Part shown: piece after piece, positions 1 through 6,458 of the stretch
How positions within the stretch are numbered: position 1 is the first letter of the stretch
Layout: the number at the start of each line of letters is the position of its first letter
Notes under the pieces: model-generated
What the model was told of the DNA's origin: nothing
Seen by the model: only the letters and a program-made list of their open reading frames with translations
The model's database searches: none
Program-made: the position numbers and the translations under genes
DNA from: Pseudomonadota bacterium
GTDB lineage: Bacteria > Myxococcota_A > Polyangia > Fen-1088
Reading direction: 5' to 3'
DNA: 13,415 nt
NCBI GenBank assembly: GCA_023438785.1
Contig: JAEXQJ010000134.1
Coordinates: 1 to 13,415, forward strand

Positions 1-1573
1 CGCCCCCCGCCGGCGGCACACCCGGCTCGGGCAATTCGCCGTCGTGAATGCGGTGGGCGTTGGTCACGATGAGGCTCTCGGCGGCCTGGCGGTAGATCTC
101 CGTCAGGCGCACGGTGGGCACGCGTCCCGAGGTGATCACGTCGCGCAGGACCGTCCCTGGCCCCACCGAGGGCAATTGATCCACGTCGCCCACGAGGATC
201 AGGCGCGTCCCGTCGGCCAGCGCGGCCACCAGATCGGCCATGAGGCGGATATCGACCATGGACGACTCGTCGACGACCAGCAGATCCGCGTCCAGGGTGC
301 GCGAGGCGTTGCGACCGAACGCGCCGTCCGCGGGACGCCATTCCAACAGGCGGTGCAGCGTGGCGGCGGGTTGGCCGGTGGCTTCTTGCAGACGTTTGGC
401 GGCGCGGCCGGTGGGCGCGGCCAGCGCGACCTGACAGCCCGCGCGCACCAGGGTGGCGACGATGCCGCGTACGATGGTGGTCTTGCCCACGCCGGGCCCG
501 CCCGTGATGACCAACACGGACTCGCGCAAGGCCCGCCGGACGGCCTCGGCCTGCTGAGGAGCCAGGGCGATCTTGGCCTCGGTCTCGTAGCGCTCCACGG
601 CTCGCTCCGCGTCCACATGCAGGGGCTTGCCACCCCCGGCCAGAAGGCGGAGCAGGCCGCGCGCCGCCGCCACCTCGGCCCGGTACAAGCCCGTGTCGTA
701 AACCACCTCGCCGTCGTCCGTGCGCTCGATGACCACCTCGCCGGTGCGGCCCAGACGATCCACGGAGACCTCCACCAGCGACGGATCCACCTCTAACAAC
801 GCAGCCGCGGTTTCCACCACGCGCGATCGCGGCAGGTAGACGTGACCTTGCCCGCCCGCCTCGCCCAGCACGTGGCGCACGCCCGCGTCCACGCGCACCT
901 CCGATTGGCGGCCGATGCCCAGCGCAACGGCCAGGCGATCCGCCGACAGGAAGCCAATGCCCCACACGTCGAAGGCCAGACGGAAGGGGTTCTCGCGCAC
1001 ACGCGCGATGGCGGCCGCGCCGTAGCGTTTGTAGATGCGCGCCGCGAAGGCTGGCGAGACGCCATATCCCTGCAGAAAGACCATGACCTCGCGCAACTGG
1101 CGCTGGGAGGCCCAGGCCTTGGTGATGGCCTCCGCGCGCGTGGGTCCGATGCCGGGCACCTCGCGGATGCGCTCGGGGCGGGCGTCCAGGACCTGCAGGG
1201 TGCGAATCCCGAAGCGTTCCACGATGCGCGCCGCAAACTCGGGACCGATGCCCTTGATGAGTCCGGCGCCCAGATAGCGGCGAATGCCCTCCAGGGTTTC
1301 GGGCGACAGCTCGGTGTAACTGTCCACGCGGAATTGCCGGCCGAAGCGCGCGTTGTTCTCGTACGTGCCGCGCAGGAGAAGGCGCGCGCCCGCGGGCACG
1401 CCCAGGAGGCCGCCCACGATGGTCACGGGCTCGCCGCGACCTTCCACGCTCAGGCGAGCCACCGTGAACTCGCCGCCCCCACCCGAGTAGACGATGCGCT
1501 CGACCGTGCCCTCCAGGGTCTCTTCTTGGGCCTTACCTGGCCGTTTCCCGGCAGCGCGGTCGAACAGGTCCAT
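1..1573 (-). CDS. recD2: RecD2-type ATP-dependent DNA helicase, partial (C-terminus off the left edge)
   Basis: This is a superfamily 1B 5'-3' DNA helicase of the RecD2/YrrC type, acting on DNA in the cytoplasm outside any RecBC complex. About 524 residues are present, whereas family members usually have 700 or more, so the final helicase motifs are outside the window. The order is an N-terminal OB-like segment (about residues 15-95), then helix-hairpin-helix repeats (IKGIGPEFA and VPGIGPTRA, about 115-170). The ATPase core follows: Walker A GGPGVGKTT with Lys364, Walker B VVDESS with Asp435-Glu436, motif III GDVDQLPSVG with Gln466, and IYRQ near 493-496. The long N-terminus with HhH repeats separates RecD2 from the RecD subunit of RecBCD. 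The ATG at 1573 is the first start after an in-frame TGA. A GGAGG lies upstream, but 15 nt away, so initiation may be weak. It lies 48 bp downstream of the kinase-like gene on the same strand. Confidence 0.95.
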   Translation of the reverse strand, partial: MDLFDRAAGKRPGKAQEETLEGTVERIVYSGGGGEFTVARLSVEGRGEPVTIVGGLLGVPAGARLLLRGTYENNARFGRQFRVDSYTELSPETLEGIRRYLGAGLIKGIGPEFAARIVERFGIRTLQVLDARPERIREVPGIGPTRAEAITKAWASQRQLREVMVFLQGYGVSPAFAARIYKRYGAAAIARVRENPFRLAFDVWGIGFLSADRLAVALGIGRQSEVRVDAGVRHVLGEAGGQGHVYLPRSRVVETAAALLEVDPSLVEVSVDRLGRTGEVVIERTDDGEVVYDTGLYRAEVAAARGLLRLLAGGGKPLHVDAERAVERYETEAKIALAPQQAEAVRRALRESVLVITGGPGVGKTTIVRGIVATLVRAGCQVALAAPTGRAAKRLQEATGQPAATLHRLLEWRPADGAFGRNASRTLDADLLVVDESSMVDIRLMADLVAALADGTRLILVGDVDQLPSVGPGTVLRDVITSGRVPTVRLTEIYRQAAESLIVTNAHRIHDGELPEPGVPPAGG

Positions 1574-1621
1574 TTGGCGATGGGTCAGCCTCCGACGGGA
1601 GCCGCCCGGGCGTCAAGGCCG

Positions 1622-2341
1622 TCACGCGTGGACGTGCGCCTGAATCGAGCTTCGCAGATCGCGCCAAGTGGATTCGGTCAGCTCAACGGCCTCGACGATC
1701 GATAGGCGCCCGGTGTTGATCACGAGGTCGTACTTGGCCGGATCGTCCCAATCACCCCCGTGCACGCGCCGAACGAATTCGCGCCGATCGTGATCGGAGC
1801 GCCGAACGGCTTCGTGGGCCTGCGCCTGGGTCAGACGATCACGGTTCATCAGGCGAGCCACGCGGCTCTCCAGCGGCGCGACCACGCGAACGTCGAGGCG
1901 CGGGTGCAGGCGAGGCACGAAGTTGGCGCCCCGCCCCAGAACAATGGCCGCGCCCTGGGCCGCCAGGGTGTGCAGCACCTCGACCAAAGCATTTCGGTAG
2001 TCCTGACAGTCGAAAAGCTCGTGGGTCATGATGCATTCGAGCCAGGCCTCCACTTCGTGCGGTCTGTGCTCGTCGAGGTCAGCCACCAGGTGCTTGCTCG
2101 CGTGTGCGCAACGCGCGACCTCATCCACCAGCTCACGATCGTACATCGGCCAAGCCAGACGCTCGGCCAAGCGGTAGCCCACCTCGTTGCCGCCCGCGCC
2201 CAACTGGCGTGAAATGGTGATGAGCGGCGCGGGCTCCGCCTCTTGGATACGACGCTCCCCCGCCCTACGCTCGAGCGACCAGCGCCGAATCTCACGCTCA
2301 GCAATGCTCTCGGCCTCGCCCACGCCCAGAGAAACATGCAT
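1622..2341 (-). CDS. Cytidylate kinase-like family protein
   Basis: A 239-residue P-loop protein resembling the cytidylate kinase-like family (Cytidylate_kin2, PF13189). By family it is a nucleotide kinase-like enzyme; the real substrate of this family is poorly defined. The phosphate-binding region reads ITISRQLGAGGNEVG at about residues 41-55, the characteristic ITISR-(x)n-GAGG form of the family. Later landmarks are IVLGRGANF (about 133-141), VRVVAPLESRVARLM (about 151-165, the LID-approach segment) and YDLVINTGRLS (about 204-214). The reading frame stays open for another 60 codons into the end of the S9 peptidase gene, but that part is low-complexity Arg/Pro/Ser and is a shadow of that gene. 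I therefore start at the ATG at 2341; an in-frame ATG at 2368 is the alternative. No good Shine-Dalgarno precedes either. Both candidate start codons lie in the arms of an inverted repeat. Confidence 0.88.
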   Translation of the reverse strand: MHVSLGVGEAESIAEREIRRWSLERRAGERRIQEAEPAPLITISRQLGAGGNEVGYRLAERLAWPMYDRELVDEVARCAHASKHLVADLDEHRPHEVEAWLECIMTHELFDCQDYRNALVEVLHTLAAQGAAIVLGRGANFVPRLHPRLDVRVVAPLESRVARLMNRDRLTQAQAHEAVRRSDHDRREFVRRVHGGDWDDPAKYDLVINTGRLSIVEAVELTESTWRDLRSSIQAHVHA

Positions 2342-2368
2342 GCCCGGTACCTGTGCACACGCATGCAT
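2336..2368. repeat. 8-bp perfect inverted repeat enclosing the kinase start codons
   Basis: ATGCATGC at 2336-2343 and its exact reverse complement GCATGCAT at 2361-2368 flank a 17-base spacer that itself contains the palindromes GGTACC and GTGCAC. On the minus-strand transcript the 3' arm contains the ATG at 2341 and the 5' arm contains the alternative ATG at 2368. The repeat could be an operator dyad or an mRNA stem that hides the start codon. The sequence shows only the symmetry; the role is inference. Confidence 0.5.
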
Positions 2369-2375
2369 AGGCCAT

Positions 2376-2414
2376 GGGACGCGGTCCCTGCGGGGCCCCC
2401 TGCCCCGACGGGGC
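2376..2414 (-). terminator. Two GC-rich hairpins after the S9 peptidase stop
   Basis: Immediately after the peptidase TAG, the minus strand reads GCCCC-GTC-GGGGC (2414-2402), then the palindrome GGGGCCCC (2399-2392), then GGGAC-CGC-GTCCC (2388-2376). Each can form a tight 4-5 bp GC stem. No T-tract follows, so this is not a classic intrinsic terminator. It could be a 3'-end stabiliser, an attenuator between peptidase and kinase, or simply GC-rich spacer. Confidence 0.35.
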
Positions 2415-4316
2415 CTATTGCCCCACGGCCGTACCGGCGCACAGGATCCGCTGGTAGAACTCCAGCTCGGCCTGCAGGGCGCGGCTAATGTTTTCGACGC
2501 GGCGAAAGCCGTGCTGCTCACCAGGGAACTCCACGTACTCCACGGGAACGCCCCGCTGGCGCAGGACCTCGACCATGCGGCGGGCCTGCTCGGGCGGGAC
2601 CACGCGATCCTCCGAACCTTGGAAGAAGATCACCGGACACCGGAGGCGCTCCGTCGCGTGCAGGGGCGAGCGGGCTCGATACACATCGCGACGTGCGGGA
2701 TAGGGCCCCACCAGGGAGTCCAGATAGCGGCTCTCGAATTTGTGCGTGTCGGTGGCCAGTGATTCCAGATCACTGACCCCGTAGTAGCTGGCTCCGGCAC
2801 GAAACACATCGCGGAAGACCAGCGCGCAAAGCGTGGTGTAGCCGCCCGCGCTGCCACCGCGAATCGCCAGGCGGTGGCGATCCACGAGGCCCCGTTCAGC
2901 CAGATACAGTGCACCCGCCACGCAGTCGTCCACGTCGGCCAGGCCCCATTGACCGCGCAGGGCCTCGCGGTAGGCGCGGCCGTAGCCCGTGCTGCCTCGG
3001 TAGTTGACGTCGAGCACGGCGAACCCGCGGCTGGTCCAGAACTGCAACGCCAGGTTGAGCGCCGACGAGGCGGCGGCCGTGGGCCCACCGTGGCTGACCA
3101 CGATGAGCGGCGGCAGCTCACCGTCGGGCGCCTGCTGCGCGGGGTTGTGGGGCGGATAGAAGAGGCCGTGGGCCTGGACGCCGTCCGTCGAGGGGAAATC
3201 GACGGACTGGGGCGACGAGAGGTGCTCGACCGACACGGGACACACGCTGAGCTGGTGAAGCGTGGCCAGCGCCCCCGAGGACAGATCGGAAGACAGGTCG
3301 GAGGACAGATCGACGGAGCAAATGCGCGGGGCCTGCGTGGGCGAGCCACCCACGAAGACCACGCGGCCCTCCCCGGCACGCACGTAACTCAACTCGGTGA
3401 GGCCCGTCGGGATCTCGCGCAAGGCGCCGGCACGCAGAAGGCCCAGGTGCCAGGTGCCGTCGCGAAAATAGGCGCACGCGATCCCTTGCCCGTCGGGCCA
3501 GGCGTAGGTGGAGAGGCCGAACACCCACAGAGGCGCACCGAATTCGACCGCCGCGGGGTGCAGGGCTACTACGTCGGCCCCGGCGCGATACAGATTCCAG
3601 AACCCGCTGCGATCGGAAACGAAGTGCAGCTCGCCGTCCGGCGACCAGGCAGGCTGGAACACGGATTCCTCCGCACCCCCGGCCACACGCGTGGTCGTGG
3701 TGGGTCGCCCCTGCGGACCGAGGCTGGCCACGTGCAGCTCGGTGCCGTCCCAGGGCATGCGCGGGTGATCCCACGACAGATAGGCCAGGCGCTGCCCGTC
3801 AGGGGCCAGGCGCGGAAAGGCGTAGAAATCAGCGCCCGACACCAACACCTCGGGCTCCCCGCCCGAGGCTGTCCACGGCACGGCCACGATCAGGTTCTCG
3901 GGCTCCTGTCCGGCGCGCAGCCGCTCCGCCACGCACACCACGCGGCGGCGCGGGCGATCCATCTCCAAATCGGCGAAACGCCAACCCGCGGGCGGGGTGA
4001 GCGGCCGGGGCACGCCATCGGCCAGATAGAGGCGTTGATCGCCGTCGTGGATAAAGGCGATCAGCCCCTGCGAGACGGCGAACGCCCCGCCGCCGTACTC
4101 GTGCACGCGCGTGCGCACGTTGAACGCGGGCGGCAGCACATCGTCCACCACGCCGTCTCGGTGCCGCACCAGGACCGAACGGCCCTTGTCGCGCGGCCGG
4201 CTCTCGACCCAGTACACGTCATCACCGTCGAGCGCCAGCCCGCCGATGCGCACGGAGGCGCCGGCCACCAACTCGGGCGACAGGGGCGACGGCCACAAAC
4301 CGTAGGGCGTCGTCAC
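2415..4316 (-). CDS. S9 family peptidase (prolyl oligopeptidase / acylaminoacyl-peptidase type)
   Basis: A 633-residue cytoplasmic serine peptidase of clan SC, family S9 (S9C-like), expected to cleave short peptides. The first about 375 residues look like a beta-propeller with PD40-type blades (RLAPDGQRLAYLS near 169-181, WSPDGELHFVSD near 224-235). The rest is an alpha/beta hydrolase with VVSHGGPT (oxyanion region, about 406-413), nucleophile Ser489 in GGSAGG, Asp570 in GSEDRVVPP and His602 in GEQHGF, so the triad is complete. No signal peptide is seen. I chose the GTG at 4316 because it forms a GTGA overlap with the stop of the upstream lipoprotein gene, which suggests translational coupling; a longer frame to 4427 runs antigenically unrelated, low-complexity sequence inside that gene. 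An acidic/serine repeat (DLSS) lies near residues 336-347, at the propeller-hydrolase boundary. Confidence 0.93.
   Translation of the reverse strand: MTTPYGLWPSPLSPELVAGASVRIGGLALDGDDVYWVESRPRDKGRSVLVRHRDGVVDDVLPPAFNVRTRVHEYGGGAFAVSQGLIAFIHDGDQRLYLADGVPRPLTPPAGWRFADLEMDRPRRRVVCVAERLRAGQEPENLIVAVPWTASGGEPEVLVSGADFYAFPRLAPDGQRLAYLSWDHPRMPWDGTELHVASLGPQGRPTTTTRVAGGAEESVFQPAWSPDGELHFVSDRSGFWNLYRAGADVVALHPAAVEFGAPLWVFGLSTYAWPDGQGIACAYFRDGTWHLGLLRAGALREIPTGLTELSYVRAGEGRVVFVGGSPTQAPRICSVDLSSDLSSDLSSGALATLHQLSVCPVSVEHLSSPQSVDFPSTDGVQAHGLFYPPHNPAQQAPDGELPPLIVVSHGGPTAAASSALNLALQFWTSRGFAVLDVNYRGSTGYGRAYREALRGQWGLADVDDCVAGALYLAERGLVDRHRLAIRGGSAGGYTTLCALVFRDVFRAGASYYGVSDLESLATDTHKFESRYLDSLVGPYPARRDVYRARSPLHATERLRCPVIFFQGSEDRVVPPEQARRMVEVLRQRGVPVEYVEFPGEQHGFRRVENISRALQAELEFYQRILCAGTAVGQ
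3277..3312 (-). repeat. Three tandem 12-bp units encoding a DLSS repeat
   Basis: On the plus strand the units are GAGGACAGATCG, GAAGACAGGTCG and GAGGACAGATCG. The outer two are identical and the middle one has two changes. In the S9 peptidase frame they encode repeated DLSS, between the propeller and the hydrolase domain. The unit length is a multiple of three, so gain or loss of a copy keeps the frame. Confidence 0.85.
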
Positions 4317-4762
4317 GGCTGCGAACAGGTGAGGTCGCGAACGCTGCAGGTGGAGGCGTGGCACGACGAGCAGGTCGGCAGGCGCCCGTCCTCCAGCAGG
4401 TTGCGGTAGGCGTCGATACGCTGCCAACGCCAGTCACCCGCTGCCGGATCGTAGCCGGCCTTCTCCTTGTACATGACCGACAGCCCGGCCAGCGAGCTGC
4501 ACTCCGGGTCCTGGTATTCCTCCGCCACCAGAACACTGCCCTCGGGCAGGGGATAGGCACCCGCCAGATAGGGCTCCTTGGCGACGGAGTTGGCGCGAAC
4601 CAGGAGGTAGGGCCGATCGTGTTTGGGGTTGGGGCGACAGCTCCGCACTTTGCCAAAGCTGGCCTGATAGTCGACGGGGACGACCGCGCTGCGTGCCGGT
4701 GAGTCCTGCTCGAAGCAGCCACCCACCAAGAGGACCAGGACGAACCAGCCGCGAGTGAGCAT
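4313..4762 (-). CDS. Cytochrome P460-like haem lipoprotein
   Basis: A 149-residue envelope protein. The start ATG at 4762 gives a short lipoprotein signal: a hydrophobic stretch WFVLVLLVGG followed directly by Cys16, with acidic and polar residues after it. The mature part looks like a cytochrome P460 domain: PLPEGSVLVAEEYQDPE (about 73-89), SVMYKEKAGYDPAAGDWRW (about 94-112), then a C-terminal c-type haem site CSSCH at about 130-134. P460 family proteins carry a c-type haem and include hydroxylamine- or NO-oxidising enzymes; the reaction here cannot be told. Two more cysteines follow in CSVRDLTC, which could form a disulphide. An earlier in-frame ATG at 4819 would place the signal internally and overlap DUF763, so I reject it. 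The gene starts 10 bp after the DUF763 stop and overlaps the S9 peptidase by 4 bp (GTGA). Confidence 0.78.
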   Translation of the reverse strand: MLTRGWFVLVLLVGGCFEQDSPARSAVVPVDYQASFGKVRSCRPNPKHDRPYLLVRANSVAKEPYLAGAYPLPEGSVLVAEEYQDPECSSLAGLSVMYKEKAGYDPAAGDWRWQRIDAYRNLLEDGRLPTCSSCHASTCSVRDLTCSQP

Positions 4763-4772
4763 GGGGCGTATC

Positions 4773-6023
4773 TTACCTGAAGGAAAAGCCCAACTGCCGC
4801 GGCGGCTTGCGCGGACCATCGAAGCAGGTACGCCCGCCCCGCGTGGGGGCCAGGCGGCGCTCCTCCCTGATGACGGCGGGCAACGACAGCGTGGGCGCGG
4901 CGGGGCGGCCGGCCGCCGCGGCCTCCATATCGCGGCACTGCTGATCCAACTGGCGCAACGCGGCTAGCTTGTCATCCTGGCCCAGCTTGGCGTCACTCAC
5001 TGCGTTTCGCAGCACGCGCAGGGTCTCGTCGTAGATGTGAATCGGCACGGGGAATGGGTGACCGTCCTTGCCGCCATGGGCGAACGAATAGCGCGCCGGA
5101 TCCGCGAAGCGGCTGGGGGCACCGTGCACCACCTCGGCCACCAGCGACAGCGCGAAGAGCGTCCGCCCGCCGACGCCCGGGGTAAGCAGCAGCTCGGGAA
5201 AATCCGAGGGGCCGCGCTCGGCCGCCACGCGCAGGGCCGCGCCCAAGCGTTTCAGGTCCACGTCCTCGGCCCGCACGTCGTGATGCTCGGGCATGCGCAG
5301 ATGGGCGGGCGTGTGCAGTGACAGGCCGCCCGCCAGGTGCTCCACCTGGGCCACCACCTGATCGGGTTGCGCGGCCAGCGCCACGCTCTGGCGACGCGCG
5401 CCAGCGGCCTGGCGATCCGTCAGGTTGACGATGTCGCCCTGGGGAATGCCCTCGATGGCCGTGTGCGGCTCATCGACGAATGAGCCCGCGCGCTCCCAGA
5501 GCCAGTGGTAGCGGCGGGCCTGGCGACGCGCGGGATTCATCCCCTGCTGCACGACGGTCCACTTGCCGTCGTCGGTGACCACGAAGCTGTGCAGGTAGAG
5601 CTCGAAACCATCCTGCACGGCCGCGCTGTCCACCTTGGCCACCAGGCGGCTGGCGCGCACCAGGGCCGGCGCGTCCACGGCCAGGCGCTCGCCCAAGGTG
5701 GTCAACTCGGCGGGCGTCTTGCGCGAGTGCTTGCCCCGCCCGCCACACACGTGAAGGCCCAATTCCCACTCCACGGGTTCGAGCCCACGTTTGAGCGCGC
5801 CCAGCACGCTCGTCGTGATCCCGGACGAGTGCCAGTCCATGCCCATGACGGCGCCGAAGGACTGGAACCAAAAGGGATTGGCCAAGCGGCGCAGGAACTC
5901 ATCGCGCCCGTATTCGAGGACCAGGGCCTCGGTGATCACACGCCCCAGGCGGGCCATGCGCGAGGCCAGCCACCGGGGCACCCGGCCGCCGTGCAGCGGC
6001 AGATCAGCGGTGCCCGTCCTCAT
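4773..6023 (-). CDS. DUF763 domain-containing protein
   Basis: A 416-residue protein of the DUF763 family (PF05559), found in archaea and scattered bacteria, with no established function. The hallmark start MRTGTADLPLHGGRVPRWL is present, so the ATG at 6023 is secure. Other family-like blocks are GMDWHSSGITTSVLGALK (61-78), CGGRGKHSRKTP (93-104), ELYLHSFVVTDDGKWTVVQQ (141-160) and LRMPEHHDV (242-250). Residues 278-300 (LLLTPGVGGRTL and the helix after it) resemble a helix-hairpin-helix DNA-contact motif, an inference from pattern alone. No signal peptide or membrane segment is seen. The C-terminus after about 370 is Pro/Arg-rich and probably disordered. It lies 27 bp after the small upstream gene and 10 bp before the lipoprotein gene. 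Confidence 0.9.
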   Translation of the reverse strand: MRTGTADLPLHGGRVPRWLASRMARLGRVITEALVLEYGRDEFLRRLANPFWFQSFGAVMGMDWHSSGITTSVLGALKRGLEPVEWELGLHVCGGRGKHSRKTPAELTTLGERLAVDAPALVRASRLVAKVDSAAVQDGFELYLHSFVVTDDGKWTVVQQGMNPARRQARRYHWLWERAGSFVDEPHTAIEGIPQGDIVNLTDRQAAGARRQSVALAAQPDQVVAQVEHLAGGLSLHTPAHLRMPEHHDVRAEDVDLKRLGAALRVAAERGPSDFPELLLTPGVGGRTLFALSLVAEVVHGAPSRFADPARYSFAHGGKDGHPFPVPIHIYDETLRVLRNAVSDAKLGQDDKLAALRQLDQQCRDMEAAAAGRPAAPTLSLPAVIREERRLAPTRGGRTCFDGPRKPPRQLGFSFR

Positions 6024-6050
6024 GGATCGTGAATCTGGCCGACCGCGCGG

Positions 6051-6359
6051 CTACTCGCCGGAGAATCGCACGTAGAAGTGTTCTTCTCCCTCCGCGGCCT
6101 GGATGAGTCTGAGCACGGCGTGGCCGTGATCTTTCACCTCCGGCCGACTGGCCCCTCGCAGCCGCCTCTCCAACTCGGCGATGAGGATAGGCAGCTGGAG
6201 CTGGTTGAACACCGTGTCACCATCCGGATCCACGAACCGCAGGCAAGGCGAGCCATTGTCCTCGCGGTCCGGCATCAGTGATTGGGTGAGATTACGATGG
6301 TCCAAGACCTCGTCCTGAACCTCGCCTGACTCGCTCTCGACACGAACGTCTATTCCCAT
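6051..6359 (-). CDS. Small conserved-looking protein of unknown function
   Basis: I do not recognise a named family. The 102-residue product is acidic and soluble, with no signal peptide or transmembrane helix. It begins MGIDVRVESESGE, has a central block CLRFVDPDGDTVFNQLQLP followed by a helix ILIAELERRL, and ends in HFYVRFSGE. Such a layout (beta strands, an aromatic 'DPxGDTVFN' turn, one helix, a closing strand) looks like one small alpha/beta domain. The start ATG at 6359 is preferred because GGGAGG (6369-6364) sits 4 nt upstream and a good promoter lies before it. A GTG at 6431 would overlap the -35 element. It is the first gene of the cluster that runs left to recD2. Confidence 0.75.
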   Translation of the reverse strand: MGIDVRVESESGEVQDEVLDHRNLTQSLMPDREDNGSPCLRFVDPDGDTVFNQLQLPILIAELERRLRGASRPEVKDHGHAVLRLIQAAEGEEHFYVRFSGE

Positions 6360-6404
6360 GGGGCCTCCCAACCTCGACGGGATGACAACGTGGAATACGT
6401 CTTC

Positions 6405-6433
6405 ACTATACGAGCCTCGATTTGCGGCCACAA
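6405..6433 (-). promoter_or_regulatory. Putative sigma70-type promoter of the small-gene/DUF763 cluster
   Basis: On the minus strand TTGTGG (6433-6428) and TATAGT (6410-6405) are separated by exactly 17 bases. The -10 matches TATAAT at five of six positions; the -35 matches at three (TTG). Transcription would start near 6398, giving a leader of about 40 nt that carries the GGGAGG ribosome-binding site (6369-6364). The segment is noticeably more AT-rich than its surroundings and lies in the roughly 100-bp gap after the uvrD-like stop. Confidence 0.55.
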
Positions 6434-6458
6434 GAATGAGCGGCTCATGCGTGAACGA

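Noticed and set aside
842..1705. 287-codon plus-strand open frame opposite recD2
   Set aside because: The recD2 frame with HhH and Walker motifs occupies this DNA; the opposite product is low-complexity Ala/Arg/His.
2342..2521. 60-residue N-terminal extension of the kinase-like protein
   Set aside because: It overlaps the end of the peptidase gene, has Arg/Pro/Ser-rich shadow composition and precedes a family-typical N-terminus.
2874..4409. 511-codon plus-strand open frame opposite the S9 peptidase
   Set aside because: It is the antisense shadow of a gene with complete catalytic motifs; its product is His/Arg/Gly-rich with no recognisable domain, as expected in GC-rich DNA.
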